A stretch of 22,825 nucleotides of DNA from JBOGJG01 sp050747825 (GTDB taxonomy: Bacteria > Acidobacteriota > UBA6911 > RPQK01 > JBOGJG01): positions 1 to 22,825 of the forward strand of contig JBOGJG010000450.1 of assembly GCA_050747825.1 (NCBI GenBank), written 5' to 3'. Within the stretch, counting starts at the first letter, position 1. Each line of letters starts with the position of its first letter. A program made the translations under genes and the position numbers. Shown in pieces: positions 1-8,393 of this stretch. The notes under the pieces are model-generated. The model searched no databases. It was not told where the DNA came from and saw only the letters and a list, made by a program, of their open reading frames with translations.

Positions 1-191
1 TTCCCCGCACCTTATAGGGTAATACTCAAGCCGCGAACACTTCAGGCGAGTTAAGGTCTTGATAAATCGATGGTTCTTAAGGTGAGGCTTTCACACAGGG
101 GGCGTCTCCCAGTAAACTCCCGCTAGGTGCCAGACCTCGGATGAAATGCCCTTGCGGTGCGGGTTCTGAGCTGAATTACGTGCGTGTCACT
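1..191. other. Noncoding stretch downstream of the SurA-like gene, unassigned
   Basis: I find no convincing protein in this stretch and cannot assign an RNA family. The segment CCCCGCACC near base 3 can pair with GGTGCGGG near base 156, which might enclose a folded RNA, but no family core is visible. No clear hairpin followed by a T run is seen for the minus-strand operon that ends at 192. The region continues beyond the window edge. Confidence 0.3.
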
Positions 192-1217
192 CTACGAGGT
201 GCTGGGGAATAGCTCTTCTACGTTGTACTGCTCTCTGTATTTTGGCGCGACGTAGATGTAGCTTTGGGTTCGCAGATCTTCCAGGAATTCTTTGACCTCA
301 GGCTGGGCTTTCTGGGCGTACAGAAATCTCTGGATTTGAGGCCGTACTTCCTCCAGTGACTTTTGCTTGGCGGCCGACTTTTTCAGCACCTTAATGATCT
401 GCAACCCGAACTCGGTTTCGATGACCCCGCTGCTCTGACCTTCCTCCAACTTAAAGGCAGAGTCTTCGATCTCCTGGGCCAGTGATCCTTTTTTAAACGT
501 GCCGATCACTCCAGCTCTGCCGGCGGTGGGACCATCGGAGTATTCCTTGGCCACTTCCTCAAACGAAGTGCCACTCTGAAGCCGCGCCAGGGCTTCTTCG
601 GCCCTTTGGCGAACCTGAGCCTTATCCTTTCCTTCGGTTAACAACAGGATTTCAGACAGTTCTACCTCAGGCTGTTCCGTAAATTGGTCGAGGTTCTCCT
701 GGTAAAAGGCCTCTATCTCGGGAGTCAGCAGGGTAATCTTGGAATACACAAACTGTCCGAGCAGCGACTCCTGAATAAGCCGCTCCCTGATATTTTGCCG
801 GAATACTGCCATGGAGAGTCCCTGTCGCTGCAGGGCCTGCTCAAAAACTTCCATATTGGGAATATTGTTTTCTTTTCGAATCTCTTCGATGTAGGCCGAC
901 ACATCCACCTCGATGTTGGCCGTAACCCCCAACTCTTCAGCCTTCTGAATCAAAAGCTTCTTCTGAATGATCTCCACCAGCAGCATCTTCTTGCGCTCTT
1001 CAAACTGTTCCTCCAGCGCCTTCGGATCCTGGATTTGCTGATTCAAGTCATCCCTTAGTGTTTTGGTCTCCCTCTGCAGGTCGGTCAGGGTGATGACTTC
1101 GCTGTTCACCTTCGCCACAATCTCATCGAGCACGACGACTGGATTGCTATCCTGCGCCATCAGTCCTGGACTAAAGAACAGGGCCAGGACTGCTACCTTA
1201 TTGCGCAATACTTGCAT
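192..1217 (-). CDS. SurA-like periplasmic peptidyl-prolyl isomerase (parvulin)
   Basis: This is a periplasmic chaperone and prolyl isomerase of the SurA/PpiC type, expected to help fold outer-membrane and secreted proteins. The 341-aa product has a signal peptide at about residues 1-21, ending near 'GLMA|QD'. A SurA_N-like helical region follows at about 28-165, opening with 'VAKVNSEVITLTDL'. One PPIC rotamase domain lies at about 185-280, with the family features 'SEILL', 'SDGPTAGRAGVIGTF' and 'GLQIIKV'. E. coli SurA has two parvulin domains; one is seen here, as in many shorter homologues. The open frame extends upstream to 1262, but the ATG at 1217 is chosen because GGAGG sits 7 nt before it and the signal peptide begins there. 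It overlaps the end of the upstream parvulin gene by 20 bp, so the two are translationally coupled. It is the last gene of the minus-strand run. Confidence 0.88.
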   Translation of the reverse strand: MQVLRNKVAVLALFFSPGLMAQDSNPVVVLDEIVAKVNSEVITLTDLQRETKTLRDDLNQQIQDPKALEEQFEERKKMLLVEIIQKKLLIQKAEELGVTANIEVDVSAYIEEIRKENNIPNMEVFEQALQRQGLSMAVFRQNIRERLIQESLLGQFVYSKITLLTPEIEAFYQENLDQFTEQPEVELSEILLLTEGKDKAQVRQRAEEALARLQSGTSFEEVAKEYSDGPTAGRAGVIGTFKKGSLAQEIEDSAFKLEEGQSSGVIETEFGLQIIKVLKKSAAKQKSLEEVRPQIQRFLYAQKAQPEVKEFLEDLRTQSYIYVAPKYREQYNVEELFPSTS

Positions 1218-2127
1218 TCTTTTGCCTCCAAGCAGATTCCAAACCTTCATCATATATATCAATAGATGCGGTTTCGAGAAGATGATTCAATAATTTATCC
1301 AGCTCGCGCCGCTCCTTTTCAGCGAATAACGTTCTGAAAATGTCTTCTCGAACTTCGTAAAACTTTTGGGCGTGCCGGCGGTTGAACTCTTCGAGCATAA
1401 AAATATGAAAGCCGTGGCTGGACCGAAAAACACGACTGATTTCCCCCGGGTTGAGAGAGAAGATGAAGTTTTCGAACTCCTCCGGAAGATCGCCTCGCTC
1501 GAAGCTCCCTAGATCCCCACCTTGCAGCGCCGTCTGACCCTGGGAATGGCTTCTTGCCAACTCCTTGAAGGCATCAACGTCTCCCGGGCTAAGCTGTTTT
1601 TTCAGCCTTTCCGCCTGCACTCGGTCCAAGACCAGAATCTCCAGCACGTGGGCCCGATCGGCGGCGATAAACTCTTCTTCGTGCTCTTCATAGTAGACCT
1701 GCATCTCCTGCAAACTGACCTGGATTCTGGATCCGATTTTCTCCTGGAGGAACTTTTGGACCTTCAAGAACCGCCGGGTGCGAAGCTCCAATTCTGGCGG
1801 CACCTCCACCGGCTCCGGTGAAAGCCAATCCTGCAGCTCTTGTTTGACTTCTGCGTCGCTGACGGCAATCCCCGCCGCCTCGGCCTCCTTGAGCAGTATC
1901 TGCTGGCTGACAAACTCGCGAAACAGCTCAGTTCTGAAGCGGGGGATATCCTCATCACCGGCGGGACTGCTGCTGACGCTGATAAATTGGTCAAAGTCCG
2001 TCTGAGTTATCGGCTGCCCCTCGATGCGGGCAATCACGTGATCCGGTTCAGGGCTGGACGTCTGCTGGAAGTTGTCAACACCGCACGCGACTAGAACAAG
2101 CATCAAGACGCTGGAAACCGGCCTCAT
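1198..2127 (-). CDS. PpiC-type parvulin lipoprotein (peptidyl-prolyl isomerase)
   Basis: This is a prolyl isomerase predicted to be membrane-anchored and to act in the periplasm. The 309-aa product starts with a short lipoprotein signal with lipobox L12-V-A-C15. An N-terminal SurA_N-like helical segment covers about 28-150 ('VIARIEGQPITQTDFDQF'). A PPIC domain covers about 157-250 ('VLEILVL', 'ARSHSQGQTALQGGDLGSF', 'SHGFHIFMLEEF'). The ATG at 2127 has GGAGGAGG 8 nt upstream. It overlaps the mfd stop as ATGA (4 bp) and its own end overlaps the second parvulin gene by 20 bp. Two different parvulins in tandem suggest sequential steps in one envelope-folding path, one tethered and one soluble. 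The closest functional analogue could be PrsA or PpiD rather than SurA; sequence alone does not decide. Confidence 0.87.
   Translation of the reverse strand: MRPVSSVLMLVLVACGVDNFQQTSSPEPDHVIARIEGQPITQTDFDQFISVSSSPAGDEDIPRFRTELFREFVSQQILLKEAEAAGIAVSDAEVKQELQDWLSPEPVEVPPELELRTRRFLKVQKFLQEKIGSRIQVSLQEMQVYYEEHEEEFIAADRAHVLEILVLDRVQAERLKKQLSPGDVDAFKELARSHSQGQTALQGGDLGSFERGDLPEEFENFIFSLNPGEISRVFRSSHGFHIFMLEEFNRRHAQKFYEVREDIFRTLFAEKERRELDKLLNHLLETASIDIYDEGLESAWRQKNASIAQ
1225..1229 (-). promoter_or_regulatory. Ribosome binding site deciding the SurA-like gene start
   Basis: GGAGG on the minus strand lies 7 nt upstream of the ATG at 1217, inside the 3' end of the preceding gene. No comparable site precedes the in-frame ATGs at 1262, 1253 or 1250. 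It therefore fixes the start at the signal peptide. Confidence 0.75.
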
Positions 2128-5100
2128 GAGGCTGCCTCCTCCTGCCCGATCTCGTCGAGCAGCTTGTGAAGAAGCGTGAAAATCTCGGAAGAGATACCTG
2201 GTGGAATATCCATTGAGACCACACCTTCAGGGGCCAGAGAGATGCCTTTGCTGTATTGCACCAGCTTTAGTATGCGCTGCGCAGAGACCGGAGTATCGTT
2301 GCGAAACTTGAGAAGGATCTTCGATCCTTTGCGGTCCAGAGACAGTATCCGAAGTCTTCTGGCGTGCTGGCGAAGCCTTGAATACCCCAGCAGGTTGGAT
2401 ACAGAGCGCGGATACTTTCCAAAGCGATCCACAATCTCCTCTTCGAGATTGCGCAGAGCCTGCTCATCAGCGGCGGCGGAAACCCGCTTGTACAGCCATA
2501 ATCGCAAGTTGGTGTCGTCGATGTAGTGCTCTGGAATCTGGATATCAAGCCCCAGATCGATATTGGACTGAATCTCCTCAATGACCTCCTCACCTTTCAA
2601 CTCGCGCATCGTCTGATCCAGAAGCTTCATGTAAAGTTCAAATCCAACAGCATTGATGTGTCCGTGCTGCTCTCCTCCAAGCAAATTGCCTGCGCCCCGA
2701 ATCTCCAGGTCGAGCGCAGCAATTCGAAAGCCGGCTCCCAGATCGCTGAATTCCTTGATGGCGGCCAGACGCTTTCTGGCTTCTATGCTCAGCGTCTCCT
2801 CCGTGGGGATCAGCAAATAGGCATAGCCCCGGCGGTTGGAACGGCCCACGCGTCCTCTGAGCTGGTAAAGCTGAGACAGGCCGAAGCGGTCGGCTCGGTT
2901 CACAATCAGGGTGTTGGCTCGCGGGATGTCCAGACCGTTTTCTATTATGGTCGTCGAAATCAGCACATCGTACTTGTACTCGACAAAGTCGAGCATCACC
3001 TCCTCGAGCAGGCTCTCCGCCATCTGGCCGTGGGCGACCGCTACACGAGCTTCCGGAATGATCTCCTGTATCAACTCGGCAATGGAATAGATACTTTCGA
3101 TAGTATTGTGGACAAAAAACACCTGTCCTTCGCGCTTGAGTTCCAGATCAATGGCGCTGCGAATGATGTTGCGGCCGAACTTCAAGACCACTGTCTGGAT
3201 TGCCAGACGGTCCTTCGGAGGAGTTTCAATAATCGAAAGGTCACGCACGCCAATGAGGGACATGTTGAGCGTGCGTGGGATGGGAGTGGCCGAAAGGGCC
3301 AGAACATCGACGCGAGTCTTCAGCTTCTTCAGTTTCTCTTTTTGGGCCACCCCGAAACGTTGCTCTTCGTCAATTACAAGCAATCCCAAGTCGCGAAACT
3401 GCACGTCCTTGGAGAGCAGCCGGTGCGTGCCGATCAAAATGTCAACCTGTCCCAGGCCGACTCGCTCGAGAATTTCAGCTTGCTCTTTTCGGCTCAGAAA
3501 GCGGCTTAGCATCTCTACCGTAGCCGGAAATCCCTGAAAGCGCTGGCGGAAAGTATGGAAGTGCTGAAAAGCCAGAACCGTAGTGGGCGTGAGCATCGCC
3601 ACCTGCTTACTGTCGTTTACCACCTTGAAAGCGGCTCGCATAGCCACTTCCGTCTTCCCATAACCGACATCGCCGCAGATCAGGCGATCCATAGGGCGGG
3701 GCTGCTCCAGATCTTTCTTGGTATCCCGAATGGCCCCCGCCTGATCAGGGGTTTCCTCGTATTCGAAGCTCTCCTCGAATTCTTCCATGAGAGCGTCATC
3801 AGGCTGAAAGGCGTGGCCTTCCGCCGTCTCGCGCCGGGCGTACAGCTTCAGAAGGTCCTCAGCCAGATAGCGCATGGACTTGCGGATACGACTCTTGGTC
3901 TTCTCCCAGGATGCGCCTCCCAGCCGGTCGATTGGAGGCTGGGCCAAACCGGCGCCACTATACTTCTGAAGCAGACCTACGTGATCGACTGGAATGTAAA
4001 GCTTGGCGCCCTCGCGATACATCAATTCCACAAACTCCCGGAGATCGCTGCCCACGCCAATACGCTTTAGACCCTTGAAAACCCCGATCCCGTGCTCCAC
4101 ATGGACCACGAAATCGCCATCCTTGAGATCGCGAAAATCGGAGAGGAACGCGCCCGCCAGGTCACCCTGCGATCTCTTGCGGGGGATCGGCCGGAGCTGT
4201 TTTTCTCCAAAGACGTTCTCTTCTGTCAGGACATGCAGGCCCATGCGCGGCGAACAAAAGCCCTGGGAGAGCTTCCCCTGCAGGGCCGAAACAGGATGAG
4301 CCAGACCTTCGTCAAAGCCGCTTTCGGCAAGATGGATGACGATCTCGTACTCCTTGAAAATGTCGATGACCCTCTCCGCCATTCCACGGGTGGGCATGAC
4401 GAACAGGACCTGATCGCCTCCACTCCGCCAATTGGACAGATCGGCCAAGACTTCTTGAATACGCCCCTGGTATTTTCGCTCGAGTTGAAAATCGAACTGG
4501 TAGGCTGCTTCAGGATCTTCTGACAACTGCCGGATATGAAAGATCTTCTGTTCTGGCAGCCTTTGCTCTAACCAGGATTTCGAATAAAAGAGCCGTTCGG
4601 GCGGAAGCGCCAATTCGCCGCCTGCACTTCGTTCTTCATAGCTTTGATTCAGTCTGGAGTCCAGACTTTGGAACTGGGCCATCAGGTCATCAGAATCTGG
4701 GAAAATAATCGCCCGCTCCACCTGTTGACTTGGGATATAGTCGAAAAGACTATAGCCGTTCTCAATCACCAGCGGGAAAAGGTATTCAAAGCCATTGAAC
4801 AGCTCGCGGTCGGCTGTGAACTGAAGTTTCTCCTGGAGAGCTTCCGCAAATCTGACTTCAGACCAGTGCAGCGGCGCCTGATCGTGCCATCGTGCGATAT
4901 CCCTCTCCGTCACCACGATTTCCCTCATCGGGACGATCTGGCAGACGGGCACAAGTTCAATGGAGCGCTGGGTCGCCGGATCGAATTCACGGATAGACTC
5001 GATCTCATCCCCGAAGAATTCGACGCGAACCGGATTGGGGCGCGAAGGAGAAAAGATATCGATAATGCCGCCGCGATAGGAAAACTCTCCCATTTCATTC

Positions 5101-5597
5101 ACCGGGTCTTCGCGCACGTAACCCATTTCGCGGAGACTGCCTACCAGGTGCTGCAGAGGAATAAAGCTGCCCACCTCAAGCTGAATGCAATGGCTGAGGA
5201 AATTGGCGGGCGAGGGAACTCGAGTGGCCAGAGACGTTACACTAGTCACGACCAAGCCATTGAAATCTTTCAGCAGCCGCCATAAACCGAGGGCGCGCGT
5301 TTCCGAAATTTCCGGGTGGGGCGACAGTCCCCGATAGGGATCGGCATCGGAAGCCGGAATAACCAGCACCCGGTCTTGCTGATCTTCCGGAAGAAAAAAA
5401 CGCAGATTGTCGGCCGTCTTTTCCGCTTCGCGATTTCCCGGACAGACCCAAAGATAACAGCCGCTCGATTCACGAAAGAGCGAAGCGAAAACCAAAGCGG
5501 CATCTGCTTCGTGAAGACCTTCGAGAACGGAGTTTTCCCTAGCCGGGCGAACGACGGATTCGATCGATGATATTAGAGGTAGAGTATCCCTGTTCAA
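2124..5597 (-). CDS. mfd: Transcription-repair coupling factor Mfd
   Basis: Mfd is an ATP-dependent translocase that removes RNA polymerase stalled at DNA lesions and recruits UvrA. The 1157-aa product matches the usual length (E. coli about 1148). The N-terminal UvrB-homology region covers about 1-340 ('ASDADPYRGLSPHPEISETRALGLWRL', split across conserved blocks). The CarD-like RNA-polymerase-interaction domain is at about 486-548 ('GDFVVHVEHGIGVFKGL'). Helicase motif I (Walker A) GDVGYGKTE is at 642-650, DEEQ at 743-746 and motif III SATPIPRTL at 769-777; motif VI and the C-terminal TRCF domain follow. The start is TTG at 5597, giving MNRDTLPL. It overlaps rfaE2 by 59 bp and lacks a well-spaced Shine-Dalgarno, so the exact start is uncertain. 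The gene is followed by two parvulin genes through a 4-bp overlap. Identity is certain; the start is not. Confidence 0.97.
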   Translation of the reverse strand: MNRDTLPLISSIESVVRPARENSVLEGLHEADAALVFASLFRESSGCYLWVCPGNREAEKTADNLRFFLPEDQQDRVLVIPASDADPYRGLSPHPEISETRALGLWRLLKDFNGLVVTSVTSLATRVPSPANFLSHCIQLEVGSFIPLQHLVGSLREMGYVREDPVNEMGEFSYRGGIIDIFSPSRPNPVRVEFFGDEIESIREFDPATQRSIELVPVCQIVPMREIVVTERDIARWHDQAPLHWSEVRFAEALQEKLQFTADRELFNGFEYLFPLVIENGYSLFDYIPSQQVERAIIFPDSDDLMAQFQSLDSRLNQSYEERSAGGELALPPERLFYSKSWLEQRLPEQKIFHIRQLSEDPEAAYQFDFQLERKYQGRIQEVLADLSNWRSGGDQVLFVMPTRGMAERVIDIFKEYEIVIHLAESGFDEGLAHPVSALQGKLSQGFCSPRMGLHVLTEENVFGEKQLRPIPRKRSQGDLAGAFLSDFRDLKDGDFVVHVEHGIGVFKGLKRIGVGSDLREFVELMYREGAKLYIPVDHVGLLQKYSGAGLAQPPIDRLGGASWEKTKSRIRKSMRYLAEDLLKLYARRETAEGHAFQPDDALMEEFEESFEYEETPDQAGAIRDTKKDLEQPRPMDRLICGDVGYGKTEVAMRAAFKVVNDSKQVAMLTPTTVLAFQHFHTFRQRFQGFPATVEMLSRFLSRKEQAEILERVGLGQVDILIGTHRLLSKDVQFRDLGLLVIDEEQRFGVAQKEKLKKLKTRVDVLALSATPIPRTLNMSLIGVRDLSIIETPPKDRLAIQTVVLKFGRNIIRSAIDLELKREGQVFFVHNTIESIYSIAELIQEIIPEARVAVAHGQMAESLLEEVMLDFVEYKYDVLISTTIIENGLDIPRANTLIVNRADRFGLSQLYQLRGRVGRSNRRGYAYLLIPTEETLSIEARKRLAAIKEFSDLGAGFRIAALDLEIRGAGNLLGGEQHGHINAVGFELYMKLLDQTMRELKGEEVIEEIQSNIDLGLDIQIPEHYIDDTNLRLWLYKRVSAAADEQALRNLEEEIVDRFGKYPRSVSNLLGYSRLRQHARRLRILSLDRKGSKILLKFRNDTPVSAQRILKLVQYSKGISLAPEGVVSMDIPPGISSEIFTLLHKLLDEIGQEEAAS

Positions 5598-6018
5598 AAT
5601 CTATTGCGATTACCTTTCCACCGGCCGCTTCCACCGTATCGCGCCCGACGATTCTGTCGATAGACCAGTCGCCGCCTTTCACCAGAACGTCCGGCAAAAG
5701 CTCCCTAATAATCTCATGAGGGGTCTCCTCATGAAATGTTGTAACAAAATCGACACAGGCAAGTGCGCTCACCACTTCACAGCGCTCATCCTCATTCAAG
5801 ATCGGCCGCCCGTCCCCTTTGATTCGCCGGACCGAATCGTCCGTGTTGAGAGCCACCACCAGAAGATCTCCCTGTTCTCTCGCCTTCTGCAGGTAGCGAA
5901 CATGTCCCGCATGCAGCAAATCAAAACAGCCATTGGTGAAGACGATCTTTCCCCCGGCTGATTTGAGCTTCGAAAGTACGGTTCTGAGTTCCTTGCGGGA
6001 TTTGATTTTGTCGGGCAT
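5539..6018 (-). CDS. rfaE2: D-glycero-beta-D-manno-heptose 1-phosphate adenylyltransferase (RfaE2 / HldE C-terminal type)
   Basis: This enzyme activates heptose 1-phosphate to ADP-heptose for the LPS inner core. The 159-aa product is the stand-alone nucleotidyltransferase domain. The signature 'FTNGCFDLLHAGH' at residues 27-39 contains the HxGH-type nucleotide-binding motif, and 'VKGGDW' and 'YSTSNIIDRI' near the end match the HldE/RfaE2 family. The HldE kinase half is absent here and must be encoded elsewhere. The frame is open to a GTG at 6039, but that extension (VVSGQHA) is translated from heptad repeat DNA, so I chose the ATG at 6018 (MPDKIKSRKEL). No strong Shine-Dalgarno decides between them. 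The gene implies an LPS-bearing cell. It overlaps the start of mfd by 59 bp. Confidence 0.9.
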   Translation of the reverse strand: MPDKIKSRKELRTVLSKLKSAGGKIVFTNGCFDLLHAGHVRYLQKAREQGDLLVVALNTDDSVRRIKGDGRPILNEDERCEVVSALACVDFVTTFHEETPHEIIRELLPDVLVKGGDWSIDRIVGRDTVEAAGGKVIAIDFEQGYSTSNIIDRIRRSPG

Positions 6019-6024
6019 AGCATG

Positions 6025-6117
6025 CTGACCGCTGACCACTGACCCCGGCTCGCTGCGCTCGCCTACTGACCACTGACCGGTTCGAAGATGGTCAGCCGGT
6101 CAGCGGTCAGTGATCAG
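6025..6117. repeat. Heptad (CTGACCN / NGGTCAG) repeat cluster with hairpin between rfaE2 and glmM
   Basis: Three direct heptads, CTGACCG, CTGACCA and CTGACCC, run from 6025 to 6045. A GC-rich block holding the direct repeat GCTCGC-TGC-GCTCGC follows at 6048-6062. Next comes a hairpin with 15-nt arms at 6066-6080 and 6096-6110, one mismatch, and a 15-nt loop. It ends with further GGTCAG-type units. The glmM stop codon (6100-6102) lies in the right arm, so its last residues (LITDR) come from the repeat. The optional N-terminal extension of rfaE2 is also repeat-encoded. It may modulate transcription between the two genes, but no T run follows it. Confidence 0.8.
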
Positions 6118-7461
6118 CTTATCCGGGCCGAGGTACTTGTTGAACCGAGCTGCTATTTTATCAGCAAACCGTTTGATCTGGCCTTCGTCCTTCCCCTCCA
6201 GCATGATCCGCACAAGCGGTTCGGTGCCGGAGTAGCGGACCAAAACGCGGCCGCGCTGGCCGAGACTGCGCTCCACTTCGTCTATGGCGCTTTGGATTGC
6301 CGGAATCGCAGAATAATCGACTTTTTCTCGAACCGATACGTTCACAAGAACCTGTGGATACTTCTTTAAACCCCCGGCCAGATCGGCAAGACTATGCTCC
6401 TGACCGATGATGATCTGCGCGATTTTTAGAGCCGTCTGAATACCGTCACCCGCTGGTGAGTGATCTCTGATAATGATATGCCCGGACTGTTCGCCACCCA
6501 GAGCGTGGTCCCCTCTCAGCATCTCTTCCAGAACATACCGGTCACCCACACGGGTCCGGACCATCTGAAGCCCCTTCTCACGGAGCGCGATTTCCAACCC
6601 CAGATTAGCCATGACAGTCGTCACCACTACCGACGAGTTCATCCTTTTCTGCTCGCGCAGGTGGCAAGCCAGAATAAAAAGGACGTGATCTCCATCCAGA
6701 AGATTCCCCTCATGATCGGCAAAAATTGAACGGTCGGAATCCCCGTCGAAGGCAACCCCAAAGGAAGCGCCGGATTCTACCACGGCCCGCGCCATTTCCC
6801 CGGGATAAAGCGCTCCGCAGTCACTGTTGATATTGCGGCCATCGGGCACAGTATTGATGGCAATCACGTCGGCCCCCATGCGGCGGAAGGTTTCCGGGCC
6901 AATGTAAAAGGACGCCCCGTTGGCACAATCCAGGACCACTCGGAGCCGCTCCAGAGAATCAACCGAAACAGTCCCCGCCAGAAAGTTGATATAGCCATCG
7001 ACGCTTTCCTGTTGGAAGTAAGTCAGGTTCTGGCCCTCATCGGACACAGAAGACGCGTTAGCCCTGCCTGGATCTTCAGCCAGGGCTTCCCCCAGGCGGT
7101 CCTCTTCTTCGTCTGAAAGCTTCGCGCCCTGGCGTGAAAAGATCTTTATCCCATTGTCCTGGTATGGGTTATGGGATGCCGAGATCATGACCCCGGCATC
7201 AAACGGGACCGTCCGGCTAAGAAAGGATATGCCCGGCGTGGTTATCACTCCCGCCAGCGTGGCAGAACCTCCTTCTGACTCGATTGCCTGCTGCAGGACT
7301 TTTTCCATCCAGACGCCGCTGGCTCGGGTATCCCTGCCCACAATGATGTTGCGCCGCCCCAGGCGGACCAGATGTTTCCCGACCTTGAAGATCGTCGCGG
7401 GGTCAAGCGGGTACTCCCCGGCTAGTGCACGAATCCCATCCGTCCCAAACAATCTGCTCAT
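6100..7461 (-). CDS. glmM: Phosphoglucosamine mutase GlmM
   Basis: GlmM interconverts glucosamine 6-phosphate and glucosamine 1-phosphate, the step feeding UDP-GlcNAc for peptidoglycan and LPS. The 453-aa product has all alpha-D-phosphohexomutase landmarks. The phosphoserine loop 'ISASHNP' carries the catalytic Ser at about 96. The metal loop DGDSDR is at 239-244, the sugar loop GGEQSGH at 322-328 and the phosphate loop RYSGTEPLVR at 409-418. 'MSRLFGTDGIRALAG' is the typical GlmM N-terminus, separating it from PgcA or ManB. The ATG overlaps the ybbR stop by one base (TAATG). The extreme C-terminus runs into heptad repeat DNA. The order cdaA-ybbR-glmM is the conserved c-di-AMP/GlmM cluster known from Firmicutes, where GlmM binds and inhibits CdaA. 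Confidence 0.97.
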   Translation of the reverse strand: MSRLFGTDGIRALAGEYPLDPATIFKVGKHLVRLGRRNIIVGRDTRASGVWMEKVLQQAIESEGGSATLAGVITTPGISFLSRTVPFDAGVMISASHNPYQDNGIKIFSRQGAKLSDEEEDRLGEALAEDPGRANASSVSDEGQNLTYFQQESVDGYINFLAGTVSVDSLERLRVVLDCANGASFYIGPETFRRMGADVIAINTVPDGRNINSDCGALYPGEMARAVVESGASFGVAFDGDSDRSIFADHEGNLLDGDHVLFILACHLREQKRMNSSVVVTTVMANLGLEIALREKGLQMVRTRVGDRYVLEEMLRGDHALGGEQSGHIIIRDHSPAGDGIQTALKIAQIIIGQEHSLADLAGGLKKYPQVLVNVSVREKVDYSAIPAIQSAIDEVERSLGQRGRVLVRYSGTEPLVRIMLEGKDEGQIKRFADKIAARFNKYLGPDKLITDR

Positions 7462-8393
7462 TAATTAAGCTTTCGCACTCTGACTCTTGAGGGGGTAATC
7501 GACTCCACGCGAAAGATTTCAGTAAATGCAGCGGGAGGGACTATCTGAGGGATAATCTCGTACGACTCCGAAACAGCTTCCAGCGAAGCCAGATCAATAA
7601 TGGCCTGAAAATCCGAGGGAACAAGGTCGCCTGCGAAGGAAACGGGAATCGTCCCCAGGACTGTCAAGTTATTCGTATATAAGCGCGCCCTGGTTCCCTC
7701 GGGAAGCACTCTCACTGGAACCTGCCTCAGACGGACCTGCTTCCTTTTCTCCCCAATCGTGACTATGGCCCGCACCGAGGAACTGGTCTCAATCCTCAGG
7801 CGGGGGTCCTCCAGGTCAACATAAACGTCCGCGGCAAAGCTCAGATCCCGGCCTTCCACGTCAATCGGTTCCGTTTCGGCTTTTGAGATATTTTGGACCC
7901 GCGATTGGGGACCGGTTATTACAATTTCCGGTGGAACCAGCCTCACTTCCGTGACTTCGTACCCCGGGGCGGGAGTGCCCTCAAGTTTCGCTTCTACGAT
8001 GATGATTTTACTGGCTATGGACTCGAGCTGAAGGCGGATACGAGCCGGGGTGATGTTGAGGATCTCGGCGCCGAAGGGAAGATTTTTGATGTTCTGCGCC
8101 GAGAGAGGAATCACTTCTGTGCCGACCTGTGCCTCCTGCAGATCGATGACAGCTGAGAGCCGCCTTTCGTCGATGGAGCCGCTTTGCTGAGTGCGAATCT
8201 CGATATTGACCTGCTTCTCGTACTCGCTGGCCAGCTCCAGGCTGGCAGGCATGTTCACAAATTCCACCGGCACTGAGATCGTCCGCTGGACAGTCTCCTG
8301 ATTGGCGATTTGCAACCAGAGCAGGACTCCGATCAGGAGAGAAATGAGTTTCAGGCCGATGTTCTTTACAAAAAGCTCGCGCAAAAATTTCAT
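7461..8393 (-). CDS. ybbR: YbbR/CdaR-like regulator of diadenylate cyclase
   Basis: In Firmicutes CdaR (YbbR) binds the membrane cyclase CdaA from the outside and modulates c-di-AMP output; the same role is inferred here. The 310-aa product has one N-terminal transmembrane anchor at about 10-29 ('GLKLISLLIGVLLWLQIA'). About three YbbR-type beta domains follow on the outside (roughly 35-120, 125-215 and 225-305). Recognisable segments are 'VPVEFVNMPASLE', 'EVRLVPPEIVITGPQSRV' and 'ESITPSRVRVRKLN'. The start ATG overlaps the cdaA stop as ATGA, so translation is coupled. No enzymatic motif is present. The assignment rests on the YbbR-like pattern and on its position directly between cdaA and glmM. 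Confidence 0.9.
   Translation of the reverse strand: MKFLRELFVKNIGLKLISLLIGVLLWLQIANQETVQRTISVPVEFVNMPASLELASEYEKQVNIEIRTQQSGSIDERRLSAVIDLQEAQVGTEVIPLSAQNIKNLPFGAEILNITPARIRLQLESIASKIIIVEAKLEGTPAPGYEVTEVRLVPPEIVITGPQSRVQNISKAETEPIDVEGRDLSFAADVYVDLEDPRLRIETSSSVRAIVTIGEKRKQVRLRQVPVRVLPEGTRARLYTNNLTVLGTIPVSFAGDLVPSDFQAIIDLASLEAVSESYEIIPQIVPPAAFTEIFRVESITPSRVRVRKLN

Noticed and set aside
1..120. Possible group II intron reverse-transcriptase remnant (a plus-strand frame reads 'RVKVLINRWFLR', then stop, then 'GGVSQ')
   Set aside because: The resemblance is a few residues broken by stops, and no intron domain V or other RT motif is visible.
2526..3509. A 327-codon plus-strand open frame opposite mfd
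   Set aside because: It is antisense to conserved helicase motifs of mfd, has no recognisable domain, and is a frame shadow of that gene's codon bias.
6066..6110. Intrinsic terminator between glmM and rfaE2
   Set aside because: A hairpin is present, but no T run follows on either strand, and the genes on both sides look like one operon.
6025..6117. CRISPR array
   Set aside because: Units are 7 bp, variable and adjacent without spacers; no cas genes are present.
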